A DNA stretch of 64,000 nucleotides from Agrostemma githago (taxonomy: Eukaryota > Streptophyta > Magnoliopsida > Caryophyllales > Caryophyllaceae), in contig OY288251.1 in assembly GCA_958450325.1 (NCBI GenBank), forward strand, positions 11,922,001-11,986,000. The letters run 5' to 3'. Made by a program: the position numbers and the translations under genes. The notes under the pieces are model-generated. The model did no database searches. It was not told the origin of the DNA and saw only the letters and a program-made list of their open reading frames with translations. Each line of letters begins with the position of its first letter. Position 1 is the stretch's first letter. This document shows, one piece after another, positions 34,499 through 46,562 of this stretch.

Positions 34499-34678
34499 CA
34501 TAGTGTTATGAAATCATATTAGGTGAATGTCCATTGGGCTTTTAAACCATATGTAAACTTCTTTATCATTGCTGATGTACTATATATATCCCTCTCAATG
34601 ACATGAATAAGAGAACTCTCTAACATATTTCTCGCTCTATTTTCTCTGTATTTTTTCTTTCTCTCTCATTTTATAACA

Positions 34679-34698
34679 CGTTATCAGCACGAGACTCT
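34679..34698 (+). promoter_or_regulatory. Primer binding site, half-tRNA type
   Basis: CGTTATCAGCACGAGACTCT right after the LTR. It does not fit a tRNA 3' end. It resembles the complement of the D-arm/anticodon region of plant tRNA-Ile(AAU) as I recall it, at about 17 of 20 positions. The base facing wobble position 34 is C, as would suit inosine. Confidence 0.5.
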
Positions 34699-34725
34699 AA
34701 TTACTGAGTAGAAAACAACTGAGGG

Positions 34726-34945
34726 GGAGTTCATTTTTTTCTCAATCCTTGTATCTTTTAAACAAGGAGTTCATTATTTTCTTTTTCAATTCTTGCATCT
34801 CTTAAGCAAGGAACTGGTTAATTTTTCTCTCAATCCTTGCATCTCTAAAGCAAGGAGTTCGTTATTTTTTTCAATCCTTGCATCTATCAAAGTAAGAAGT
34901 TCGTTATTTTTCTTGATTCTTGCATTTTTATAGCAAATAAGACTA
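34726..34945 (+). repeat. Tandem repeat in the copia leader
   Basis: Four to five degenerate units of about 50-60 bp sharing TCAATCCTTGCATCT...AGCAAGGAGTTCGTTATTTTT, directly after the primer site. Leader repeats of this kind could act in packaging or dimerisation; not testable here. Confidence 0.65.
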
Positions 34946-35589
34946 TTTTATTTCTCAGTCCTATATTAAGAAGGAAGTTAATTCATGTCTTTTGAAGATA
35001 CACTTATGATCTATTATTACCTTATGACTATAAGGAGATCATAGTATATATATGGAGTATTTTCAATACATCTCCATATTTGTATCTCTGTGGCAAAGAA
35101 TTATATATATTAAAATAGTCGTTTTAACGATTGAGATATATACTTTAAAGCATAATAGTTAAGTTCCTACAATTCTAATATTTTGTTTGTCTCTTTGTCA
35201 ATATATTTTAAACAAAAAATTGGCGACTTTATTTTATTTCAACAATATAATTTAGATGTTAATTTGCATGATTATCTAAAATGTACATTTTATAAAGTCA
35301 TAGATTTTGATATCATAAATATTTAATTTCTATAATAATATATTCTCTACCTTATTATAGCTATGTAGTTATGGTAGTAAAATTTTCGTAATTACGGTAA
35401 CAATCTTTCTATTTTGCTACATATTATATTGTATGAAATAGTGATGACCATCCTTAGGGTATTACAAATTCTTAGTGACATTGATTTACTTACTATTAAC
35501 AATTTAGAATGTTAAAATTTTCATAATTATGTTCATTATTTTTTAAGTTATATTTGTCACGCATAACTTGCATTTCATTGTAAGTTGTT

Positions 35590-35810
35590 TAGCGATGATT
35601 TAATGTGAGATTGTCTTCTATCATTTTAATGCGAGACAATCTCCTATCAAATTTTTTTGTCATTACAATGTGAGTAAGTCTCCTATCACATTAATGTGAG
35701 ACGGTATTTTATCGGTATAATGGGAGATGATTTCTGTAAATTTATGATCTTCGATCGGTATAAGTTCAGTCAAGTCTCTCATGAGTTTAATGTGAGATAA
35801 TTTATTTATG
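35590..35810 (+). repeat. Degenerate repeats in the copia interior
   Basis: Five or six imperfect units with TTAATGTGAGA..GTCTCCTATCA, spaced about 35-50 bp. Confidence 0.5.
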
Positions 35811-37699
35811 GAGTAATCTTACTCATAATTATTCTCCAATTCTTTACTCGATGTAAAGTCTAAAATATCTCACTTCATAACTCTTAAATATTCATCATTT
35901 AAGTAATTACTCAAACGGAATATATTGTTATATTTCCCAAAAGGATATTAATATATGACAGATCTTGCAAATTTACATTAGACACTAGAAGTATTCCATT
36001 TTGCGAGATGAATATAAAGTTTGTGTCATATTGAGTAAGTTTAGCATTCAATAGTTTGGCATGCAATTGCTTATTATACATATTGAGATCAGCTAACTTC
36101 GCATATGCATTATTGCAATTAATTGCGAACAAATATCAACATTTGACATGAACTGATTAAGCATATGTGATCAACAAGTGCTTACAAGTATGGGTTTAAG
36201 AATTGTGAATTAAAATTGACTATGAATGATGATATTTGGAGATCCAATTGCACATTACTCGAGGTTGAATAAACATATTTTAAGTTCAATTCTACGAATT
36301 GATCGATATTGTTTTAAGTGGCTTGGAGACCACATATCAAATACGAGTAATTTGTGTTATTAGAATTCACAATTTGATTGTTATCATGTGAATAAATTGA
36401 TCTCTTAAATTTGGCATTTAGAATCAGCCATTAAAAGTCAATTATTTTATGAATCACGTACTCCCCGAAATATATCATAATCTTGCAAAAATACCCATCA
36501 ATGAAATCTTATTTGCATATGATATGATAAACGAATTCTAAGGTGGTTAAGTAAATGATTGCAATCTATCTTTAATATTTTTTTTACCACCTTAGGGAGG
36601 GAAAGTAAATGACAAGTTGGTAAAACAAAAGAAGTTTTATCATATCAAATTACGCGTTATTTATCATGTACAGTAATATATAAGTAGAATGACGATTCTA
36701 CGAAATACATCGATATGAAATGGCTACACATTTGTGCGCAATATCAAGTGGCCTATTGAATAAGGATTTTACAAATCCGTACGACCGTCGACATATTTAT
36801 TGATATCAATGAGCTCATAATCCTGAAATTCATCAAATTTATTGATGATATTGAAAAGTACAATACAGTTTGCATATCGAGTCATCATGCTGATATATAG
36901 AAACTAAGTATATCATTTCATATTAGTTCTCTTATCACATCGTTGCATCATTTCATATTCATATAGTAAATTTAGTCGCATATTATATTCGTGCAAATTA
37001 TTGATAATCCGACTATACTTTGAAATGTTGAAGTGATATTTGGATGAAGACGCAACAATCAAAGACTATCTTCATATTATCCGTATAACTATTTGAAGAT
37101 CAATGATAAATTTCTAATTATCGAAGACATCTATGGAGTTTATCAAGTATGATGATTATTATTTCAAAGATCGAGATTCATCATCACATCATGGATAGTA
37201 TTGTTATTTTCCGAGTGATATAACTATCAGGGGGAGTATGCACGCGTTGTACTCTTTTTCCTTGTCTATGGTTTTGTCCCACTGGGTTTTCCATGGAAAG
37301 GTTTTGATGAGGCAGCATCATATGCGTGTTTGAGGAATAATGTGCTCTATTTTACACTAGTTTTTTTTCCCACGTGGTTTTTTTTTTCGAGTGAGATTTT
37401 TATGAGACATATTATTCCGTAATGTACATTCAAGGGGGAGTGTTATGAAATCATATTAGGTGAATGTCCATTGGGCTTTTAAACCATATGTAAACTTCCT
37501 TATCATTGCTGATGTACTATATATATCCCTCTCAATGACATGAATAAGAGAAATCTCTAACATATTTCTCGCTCTATTCTCTCTCTATTTTTCCTTTCTC
37601 TCTCATTTTATAACACATAGCTAATTTTAGTTTCTCCACCAATTCAGTTTAAACAAACAACATAATTGTCTCAAATTTGTTGAACGCACATATCATATA

Positions 37700-38025
37700 C
37701 TCCCTCAGATTACCTATTTTCTTCCCTCTTTCCTTATTGGGCTGAGTTTGATTTTTTTCCCTCTTTTCATTTAAGGAAAGTTTTACTCTCTTCATTAATT
37801 AATATAATATTCCTCTCTCCTACTTTTCCACCACACTTTTTCTCATTTAATTAATATAATATTCTTCTCTCCTACTATTTCATTCAACTTTTTCTCATTT
37901 AATTAATATAATATTTCTCTTTCTTACTTTTTCATTCCACATTCCATTATTCTACTAATATAATTACTCTCTGCTTAATTTCTTCCCCAAAAAGAAAGGG
38001 GAAGAAAATAGGTAATCGGAGGGAG
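37700..38025. mobile_element. Stowaway-like MITE (326 bp)
   Basis: Terminal inverted repeats CTCCCTCAGATTACCTATTT and its complement at the right end, flanked by TA on both sides (37698-37699 and 38026-38027). CTCCCTC ends and TA duplication are typical of Tc1/mariner-type Stowaway elements. The interior has a tandem tctcctacttttccattc-type repeat and no ORF. Confidence 0.85.
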
Positions 38026-38027
38026 TA

Positions 38028-39381
38028 TTTTATATACGTTAACATAAAATTTAACTCTTGAGTTAGATATACTTATCTGACTTTAATCCTGCAGTAGGTT
38101 TTTTCAACCTTTACTCCAAAAAAATTAATCTGGTCGTATTTTCCATTGATTCATCTGAAGTTCAGCTCACACTAAACTTCTTCCTTTTTTTTTCCTTCCT
38201 CTCCACAGTGTTGCTCTGTAATGTAACACCGTGAGACAACTTCATCTCAGTTATTCATTGCACTTACTCTTATTTGATATTTTTACGTCGTATTCAAAGC
38301 ATTGTCGAATAAGATAAAATAAAACTAAATTTAACAATACATTCAACTTTAATCAGACAGACCAAATTATTAATTACGTCCATCAAAACAAATGAAATGA
38401 TTAACTCATTTCTCAAAACAAAACTAAATGAAGGAGTTATTATACTTTCTTGGTAAGAAGTTCTTTTTCAAAATACATGTACATGAGAAATACAATATCA
38501 TTCAACTTTATTTTTATACAGTTTTCATATTTCAATTTTTCACTACACTCGTCTTAATGTTTTCAAGTAGCCTTACCGTCTTCAATACACTCCAGATTTC
38601 TATTTTCGATACTAATTTTTGTAATTTTACTTCTCCATCACATTCATTTTGTAGTAATGTACTCATACAATGTTTGACGTATTTCATATTCATTTGTATC
38701 ATATATTAACTCTCTCTACGGCTTATCGTGAAAACGGAACTTAGTATATTACTATTTTATCTTAATTCGTTTTTATTACTCATCTCAGCTTCAATGTTAA
38801 TATTTCTTTTGAAACACTATCACTTTCTGCAATTTACTTTACATACAATCATCCTTTCAGTCCCTCTATTTATCCCATTTAAACCCTTTTACTTATGACC
38901 TCAAATTGATTCATCTTTTGTTATACATTATTGTAGTTATAATTTTCTACTGCACATCTTAATGCCTTACATTAATGGTCCATATTTTTATACGAACTAT
39001 TGCGTTACCAAATTTTAAATTAGCAAAAACAACACGTCAGTAAATTCTAAATTCTCAAACTGACATCACTTTAGTTTTTTAATACCAAATCAAGATAACT
39101 GAACATTAATAATACTTCCACTGAGATACATAACTTAACTAATACATCTGACATAGATAGCATACCTTCTTCTAAATCCTTGAACTGACACACGCTAACC
39201 GTCTACAATACAATTCTGAAAGCTGTTGTTAGTATAACAGTTTGCATTTTCTAGACAGTTCTACTACAACAAACAGAAAATAATACTTTAATTATTCAAT
39301 TACTTAGCCCTAAACAAGTAGTTGTCACTGAAATTTGCATTACCTGAACCTACAACAGTACAGTTTGTGAAATAGAAATTT
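38028..39381. other. AT-rich unassigned stretch
   Basis: No convincing gene. An open frame at 38428-38709 is AT-driven and shows no motif. It lies downstream of the XS-domain ORF and could hold the rest of that gene or its 3' flank. Confidence 0.45.
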
Positions 39382-39906
39382 TCACCAGATGCATTTAACA
39401 TCTATAAATATCTCCTTGATTGTTTCTTCAATCACATCATAAAAATCAGTTTTATCTAGCAATACCCCCGATATCTCCCTATACTTAAATTTCAAAGGAA
39501 CCTCAGTATACCTGCAACCCTGCCCAACTAAATGCTCATCGCTTCTGGATGCAATCCAGACATGGGCACCTTTCTTACGCTCACTTTGACTCATATAATG
39601 AACCTTCCCCCTCCCAGAGACTTCAAAGATGCGTTCAAGCTTAAAAGCAAATTCATAGTTCTTTTCCCCCCTTTCAAACTATATAACCACTGCCCTCATG
39701 AATGTGTTTTCCCTACCCCATACACCCTTTGCCTTAGCCACTGGATACCCTAGAGACCTCAGTTTGTCCCTAAGGAAGCTGAAACTCTTCCCAGAAATCG
39801 TCCTATTTTCGTCAAGGTGATATGGCATGTTAGCCATTACACACATTGCTGGGTAGACGTACTCATTTTTCTCTTCTGTTTTCACTCTTTTATCCCTATG
39901 CATCAT
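39382..39906 (-). pseudogene. XS-domain fragment (SGS3/FDM-like), one in-frame stop
   Basis: Minus-strand frame of 175 codons with a TAG at 39679-39681 and an end stop at 39382. Read through the TAG it follows the XS domain in order: YVYPAMCVMANM (family YVWPWMGIVVN), LRDKL..GYPV, a Trp in GVWGRE (family LWNYRGH), FERGEKNYEFAFKLERIFE (family EF..DW..F..A..FE..FE), SGRGK, then HVWIASRSDEH (family YGWVAREDD). XS domains bind double-stranded RNA in RNA-silencing proteins. An in-frame stop lies 12-15 nt upstream of the ATG, so only this part of a gene remains or it is one exon. The chromovirus LTR starts 63 bp upstream. Family call by eye, moderate certainty. Confidence 0.55.
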
Positions 39907-40444
39907 TTTCTTACACTTTTAATTTCTCTCTTTTAATATTTTTCTGAGTATATGAACAAGTACCGTAAATGTAACACTTCGTGTTTAATAAAAGTATTTA
40001 AAAAATTTATCTTTCGTTAAACAAAGATTAAGATTCGAAAATATTTTAATAGTAACCTGTCATTGTAACATTTTCTCGTCTCATAACAATTTGAAAATGA
40101 TTTATCAAAATTTTATATAACGTTTTAAAATTCTGTCACACGAAGTCGTCAACAAAAACTACGAAACGTACTTATGTCTTACAAATTTCTTTTAAAATAA
40201 ATTACGAGTTCCATTATTTTAATTCTGTAATCTTATATTTCAACTTTTTAAGAAAGAAAGACGTTTGTACGAAAAATGGACTAAGAAGGTGAATCTTATT
40301 TTTTTTTCTTTTTCTACGTGTAAACATGTAGTAACATGCATATGAGTATGCATGGTAAACCTATGGGTGGCAGTAAGGTATGATGTTAGAGTGATGAGTG
40401 GTTGAGCCTATAGGAGTAATTTTCACCTAAGGCTATAAATAGTA

Positions 40445-40639
40445 CTCCCTCCGATTCTTACGATTCACAACATTTACTATTTACACAAATAATAAATAAG
40501 GTTGTGAGTGGGGATGGTAGGTCTCACCAATAAAGTAAAAAACTAACACAAATAAAAATCTACCTATTATAGAAATGTAGCAAACCTAATGAATTTGCCA
40601 AATATGTAATATGTTGCGAATCGTAAGAATCGGAGGGAG
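40445..40639. mobile_element. Stowaway-like MITE (195 bp)
   Basis: Inverted ends of about 29 bp with one mismatch, beginning CTCCCTCCGATTCTTACGAT, flanked by TA at 40443-40444 and 40640-40641. No ORF. Confidence 0.9.
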
Positions 40640-40985
40640 TATGTAGTAAGACTTCATACTACATAAGTTTTCTTGCGTGAAATTTTGATACGTACGTACT
40701 ACTATTTCACGTACGTACCTTTAGGTCTATTTACGACTCCTCAAACCTTTCGTCTTATTAGTCTTTTTACTTACGTACTTTTTATTATTATTATTTTTTT
40801 TTTTTACTAAGGTCATAATCTAACTAATTTATTTTCCTTTGTATGGGGAAACATATCGTTCTAGAAGAAGGAGGAGACAAAATTTTCAACTTAGACGACA
40901 TCATTGACCCAGACAATCTTTAATTTTAATATCATTAATAAATAGTAGCTATTAAAGTAACCAAATTTTTCTTCTAACAACATTT

Positions 40986-40993
40986 TATATATA

Positions 40994-41039
<46 letters not shown>
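40986..41039. repeat. (AT)n microsatellite
   Basis: About 54 bp of alternating TA with one interruption (tatttat). A shorter run lies at 41113-41128. Confidence 0.9.
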
Positions 41040-41043
<4 letters not shown>

Positions 41044-43488
41044 TATATCGTGTTACTAACTAAATAAATTGCTTATTTAAATATTTAGGCTTATTTGTAT
41101 GACTAAATTACTTATATATATATATATAAATGTTACGTGATATTTTATTCATGTTATATATTTCGTTTATGACTAAATTTAACTTAACTATATTATCACT
41201 TGTTAAATTTATTTATCACCTTTACATTTCTGTTCATTTGAGAAACTAATAAAATGATTAAAAGAACTTAAAAAGAGTAAAATTTACTATGATGTGTTAA
41301 AATCACGTTAATTGTACTTTTATGTGTCATTTCTGTTCTTATACTTATAAACTCCATTTTATATTATTTGTTCATCGTGTGAAATTTTTACTTACTTACA
41401 GTCTGTTCAAGTTTAAATTGGTTTAATACATTTATTGTTTATTTACGGATGTAAGTTTTACTCCACTTATATTTTTATAAAGTATAAACTTATAATTACG
41501 TTTTCAGTAATAAATGAATTTAATTTATTCTGAAACTTTTATACGACGGTCATAATTATTTTAAAGTAATTCCACGTCAAATTTTGTAAATCGGCTACGT
41601 ATGATTTAAATTGTATTTTCATGAAACGTTAAAATTTAAAATAATATTTAAATAACAATATAAAACCTTATTTAAAAGAAAATCTTATTTCAAAAAAATA
41701 AGTTTAAAATAAAGGTTACTCCGTATACGATATTTGAGATATGATGTTTCGGATGATGCTAGAGGAATAAAGTGTCACATTGTCTCACCAAACGTAAGAA
41801 ATTGGGAAAGTGAATATTCAAATGAGTCTGACCAATTATAAAATATCACCAAATAAAATACTACTTGTTCACGGGAGACTTTTATATAAAGTTTACGATG
41901 CAAGTCTGGAACGAATAGCTTGTGTTGGATTCTACCATTCGTGGTGTTTCGACTGCACTTGTAATGAAAAGCAGACTCAAAAGATGCGGCCAAGAGTCAA
42001 CCTAGTGTTTAAGGTAGTCGTCCAATGGTAGTGAGGACTGTGGTCCAAGAGTCTACGTAGGGTATGTGCGCATGTATAGACAAGTACTTCATCAGTATTA
42101 CTACTTAGGTAACAAGGGCATAACAGGATTCTGAAAACTGCGGGTTCCCTTTTGGTGATGTAGAGAATGTAATCATCAGCTTTCATTTCGCCCAGAGCCC
42201 CGTCTGAATAAACGTATAATATAATAGAAGTTCGGGCCCAATTGAGCTTTATGGGTGAGATGTAAACCTCATAAGATCGGTTCGGTCTATGAGTCGGTAA
42301 CACGGTTACTTCTATTGGTGATATGCAAGCCAATAGGATGTAGCGATGATACTAGGAGCCACGACTCGTGTGTTTGTATGTTCACGTGAAAAATGATTTA
42401 AAATCAAATGGATGTCAATGTCCCATCTTCTAAAATTTATCGCTTTCATCACCTCATGATGGTGGGATTTATCGTGAATCCAGACACCAAATAAAACCAA
42501 CTAATCCTAACTAGGTAGCTAGGGCAAGTAGGGTCGATCCACGGAGACGGTGGGGGTTAAACTAGAGTTCGCCTAAGGACTAGACTAAGTCACAAGGAAA
42601 CAAGGGAGAAGAATTAACGAGAGATGGCTAACTACAACGATTACTTGGCTAAGGAACAAAGCTAAACCAACTAAAACAATTAAAGGGAAGGAAAACTATA
42701 GCTAAATTGAAACAATAAACAAGAAGAACAATGGCAAAGATGAAGAGGAATTCAATTTGGAAAGAACTAGGATTAGGTTGGGTTCAAGGGTGATGAGATG
42801 ATCAAGGGAGAGCCAAGGTGAAGGGGTAGTCAATCTATCTAGGCATAATCCGGGCTCTCGCTCCAAAACCGACCTAGAGGTTTCCCGCTCTCGCGCAAGA
42901 ACCCATCCTAGAAACATACAAGACCACAAGAAGAATGCAAGAAAACATGCATTTGCAACTACAAGTCATTCAAGTATTTCATCAAACATGATTTATGCAT
43001 ACAACTAAGAAGCAACCAAAACTTCCACCAACAATCTACTCAAACCCTTAATCACCCATGAAAGCACCCAATCCCCCTATTAATCCTAGCAAGGAAATCT
43101 AGTCACTCATGTTCAAGATAGTAAACCCAACAACCATAATGAAACAAGAATAAACATGAACATTCATAATGGAATATTGAAGATTACTAAGCATAAACAC
43201 AAATGAAAACTAAGTAGAAGAGATTAGGAAGAAGATGAGTTATACCAATACCAAAGGATGAACAAAAGATTGAATCTTTGCATAAATAAACCCAAAGGAA
43301 GATCTCCAATGTGGTCAATAGAGTAGATCAACCCAAAAAGTCTTCAATAATACAAAGATGAAGCAAGGATTGAACTAAGATTAAGGAGTAATTAAGGAAG
43401 GATTAAGCTAATCTACACTAATCTAAGCTAATCTAACCTAAAGTATGTCTAGGGTTTCGTGATTCTCCTAAAACAATACAAGAGGGGG

Positions 43489-43497
43489 TATATATAG
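43489..43497 (-). promoter_or_regulatory. TATA box of Athila-C LTR
   Basis: CTATATATA on the minus strand, with ACCCCCTC downstream. The palindrome cluster lies 50-250 bp upstream in the transcription direction. Counterpart in the 5' LTR at about 50024-50034. Confidence 0.6.
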
Positions 43498-43549
43498 GGT
43501 TCCATAAATAAGGGAGGCGAAAAAATGGAGCGGCGTTGGTTCTGGGTTC

Positions 43550-43738
43550 TTCCCGGCCGGGAAGGTGGTGATCCCGGTCGGGAAGGTGGTGGTCCCGGTC
43601 GAGAAGGGGCCCATCTCGGTCGGGAAGGTCGTGGTCCCCGCCGGGAAGGCCCATCAGTAGCCCGATTCTTCTCGTCTTTGCTTCCCGGCTTGCTAGTTTG
43701 TATTCCCGGTCGGGAATATGAGTATTCCCGGTCGGGAA
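43550..43738. repeat. Near-palindrome cluster C1 (U3 of Athila-C)
   Basis: Seven units of TTCCCGGTCGGGAA type (arms TCCCG and CGGGA around GT). Starts 43550, 43571, 43592, 43613 and 43634, then 43703 and 43724, with exact 21-bp period inside each block. An eighth half-unit lies near 43682. Confidence 0.9.
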
Positions 43739-43985
43739 TACAAGTGACATGGCCGTATAGCTTCATGGGTCGATCATCCTTTACTCTTAAGCGATGCCGT
43801 GACTCGGGATTGGTTCGTATGACGATGAAAAGGACTTAGAAAGCCGAGTTCTGCGCCAAATGAACCTACAAGCACAATCATACCTACAAGAGACATTAAT
43901 AGCACAAAAGCGCTTCTAAAAGCGGTTAAATCGAAGGAAAATCAAGTAAAGCATGAAGGAAAAACGTTATAAATCAAGCATATCA

Positions 43986-46560
43986 ACTCCCCCACACTTA
44001 ATCCTTACTTGCCCTCGAGTAAGCACGAACTAACTAAAAAAATAGACTACTAACCTAGCGGATATTAGAGCATCCTACGCCCTTTCAACTCACGCGAGAA
44101 CACTTAGAGGAAAAGTGCTCTCCGCAAGGCAAGTGAGGTCTTGCGACAGAACTGTGGATACAACCGAACACGAAAACACACAAACAAACAAACAAACAAA
44201 CAAACAAACAAACAAACAAACGAACAACAAACAAACAAACGGACAATCGGTTGCATCCAAGAAGAAACAAATACCGCTTCCCTCAACAAAGCGGTGAAAG
44301 AAACACCGGTTAAGGACTCAAGGTAAGTGATAACGGTCCCAAGCTAATAATACAAACCGAAATGGACACAATCCTAATAGTATGACAACAAAGCAATAAA
44401 AACGTTGGTAACTTACCTAGGTCCTCCTAACCTTCTAAGAACGTACTATGGGACGATAGGCGGGATGGAAAAAGGATGAACCACGGAGTTAGTCAACACT
44501 GTAGGTAAAGTGAAACCCCGCCTCCTTTAGCAATAAGCCAAGAGGGTCGTCCCATGCTCAAAAATAGCCTAACTAGTCCAAGTAAAAAGGTGGATATGGT
44601 TGCAAAGTGAGGAAATACCGACCATTACCGCTATATATCATCCTTCCTAGGGACTCGGTTCTTTGGAAGGCTCTTTACTATAACAATCGGTAAAAGGCTT
44701 ATTTTTTAGGGGTAAGATTTTTTTGTGAAATGATTTTCTTGGCATTTTTCTTCTTTTGTCTTTTGCTTTTGATTTGCTATGCCAATTATTTTTCTTCTTT
44801 TGTATTTTGTTTTTGATTTGTTGAGCCTTTTCTTTCTTTTCTTTCTTTTTCTTTGTTTTTGCCTTGGTTTGCCCTTTTGGCTAAATTTGTATTGTAGGCA
44901 ATTCTTGCAACCAAGTAAGGAACTTCAACAAATTGCAACTTATTTGTGGAAATGTGTAGAAGGTAGGGAAATGGGTATGTCGGGAGCGTGCTTTCCCTTC
45001 AAACCCACGAAAAAGGGGGAAAACTTGGACTAATCAAACAATTTTGAATCATGGTCACCTAAGAGACGGGACTCGGAAACCAAGGCCTTTTCACTCCGTG
45101 GGTGGTCAAAATGCAAATCCTGCAGTAAATCCCTAGTAGACTAGGTGGACACAAGGTAAGAAACTTACGAAACTATTTATTTAAAGTCATTCTACTAGAC
45201 TAAAGTCCAAGACTCGATTCATATCATTAGAAAGGGAAAGTAAACACTTGCGCACTAGCCTCAAAACTTCGGGTTTTCGAATACCTTTTCTACACAAGAC
45301 ACAAAGTAAACAAGACAAAAGAAAAACAAAAGAAAATGAAACGAAACAAGACAAAACAAAACAAACACAGAAAGAAATAAACAATCTTCACCCCGAAACT
45401 TCCAAACAAGTAACCACATCAACCACAAACTCCAAAAAGCTCCACCAGAGCACACACCATCACAAAACATCCTCCAAACTCCACAAAAAGGAAAAAGGAA
45501 AAAGGAGAAATGAAAGGATATTACCGGATGTCTTGAGCTTTCCAAAACTTATCGACGATCACGCAACCTACAAGGAAATCGGGGGGGGGGGGGGGGGGCA
45601 AAACACGCACAACACAAAAAATATACGACACAAAGACACAAAAGAAATATTTTTGGTTTTCTTTTATGAAAATTTTCAAATTTTTAGGAATTTTTAAGAT
45701 TTTTCGAAAAAAAACTAAAAAAAATAAAACTAAACTAGACTAAGATATCACTCCCCCACACTTAAACCGAGCCATGTCCTCATGCTCGAGCGGTAGTGTG
45801 TGGAGACACAAAAAAGAAGAGAAAAAGGGAAAATAAAGCCGAAAATCAAAAATGAAAGTGAAGAAAGGGTTGAATGTGTCCGGCCGGGGTGTAATCAAGT
45901 CACAAAGGGCCGAGACGAGAAAAGATATGGATGGGGGAAGAAATAAAAAGAAGAAAATAAAAGGAAATGGGAGGGGAGGGCTAGGTGTAATAAAGTCACT
46001 TAGCCCCGATTCTGCCCAAATCCGACTAAATTCGACCAAAAAGGGAATAAAAATAAAGAAAAAGTGAAAAGAACTTGTCAATTTGGATTTTTCAAATGAT
46101 TCTCGATGTATTCACATCATCGAGAATCGAGAGCAATAACCATCAAAGGCCCCGAGGGCCACCAAGACACCAAATACATAAAAGGAAGGGGAACAATCAA
46201 AGAGAGACTAGCAATAAAATACAGAAAAGAAAGGAGAGTCGCCTACCAAATGGTTAGCAACTCAATCAACTCCATCGTCTCAATGATCATTTTCGGCACC
46301 TTGCTCGTCTTTGTCATCGATATTCCTCCTCTTCTTAAATGTATCGACATGGTTGAAGTATCGGTGATGCAATGGTGTAATGAGGTTGGGAGTTAAAGGG
46401 AAACTCGGTGTATAGTGATGAGAAGATGAGATGAAGGTGTATAATTGAAGTGTAAGGGTGAAATGATAGTGGCAAAGGTGAGGAGGGAGGTTGGGTGGGG
46501 TATAAAGTGGTGGGGTGGGGCTTAAATGAAGAAAAGAAGGCAAAGGAGGCTTGCTGGGGT
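43986..46560 (-). other. Athila-C 3' noncoding region
   Basis: Polypurine tract (minus AAGTGTGGGGGAG, about 43986-43998) adjoins the LTR. A second one (same core) is at 45751-45763. A CAAA microsatellite lies at 44176-44240 and an 18-G run at 45581-45598. Much of 44090-45800 matches Athila-B 27340-28830 by eye. A short acidic remnant of the env-like end lies near 46280-46330. No gene. Confidence 0.65.
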
Positions 46561-46562
46561 CC

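Larger units (their letters stand above)
34504..37615 (+). mobile_element. Non-autonomous Ty1/copia-type LTR element
   Basis: 3112 bp with 175-bp LTRs (34504-34678 and 37441-37615; TGTTATGAAAT...ATAACA) differing at about five sites. Perfect target duplication CATAG (34499-34503 and 37616-37620). Primer site at 34679 and polypurine tract (about 37431-37440, CAAGGGGGAG). The segment at 37245-37310 (ttttgtcccactgggtttt) is the phrase usually found upstream of the 3' LTR in plant copia elements. No gag-pol frame survives in the 2.76-kb AT-rich interior. It must be moved in trans by an autonomous relative (inference). Confidence 0.9.
39970..42456 (+). repeat. Chromovirus 5' LTR, left part
   Basis: Starts TGTAACACTTCG and is interrupted at 42456 by Athila-C; it continues at 50211-50610. 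AT-rich, with the (AT)n tract at 40986 and MITE at 40445 inside. The left boundary is inferred from the TGTAACA end mirroring TGTTACA at 50610; no second LTR is available. Confidence 0.6.
42457..43985 (-). repeat. 3' LTR of Athila-C
   Basis: 1529 bp, minus-strand TGATATGCTT...CCATCA. It exceeds the 5' LTR by 321 bp, because the segment with the palindrome cluster (about 43530-43850) is missing from the other LTR. The rest is highly similar. Confidence 0.93.

Noticed and set aside
41977..42333. 118-residue minus-strand ORF
   Set aside because: Lies inside the inferred chromovirus LTR, no motif, composition not protein-like.
43433..43839. Arg/Gly/Pro-rich overlapping ORFs on both strands
   Set aside because: Produced by the GC-rich palindrome cluster in the Athila-C LTR; frames stay open because of the 21-bp period.
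44115..44326. ORFs with Thr-Asn-Lys-Gln or Val-Cys-Leu-Phe repeats
   Set aside because: Both come from the CAAA microsatellite in Athila-C noncoding DNA.
45581..45598. 18-G run as a functional quadruplex element
   Set aside because: Single homopolymer in noncoding DNA; may be slippage or assembly artefact; no second sign of function.
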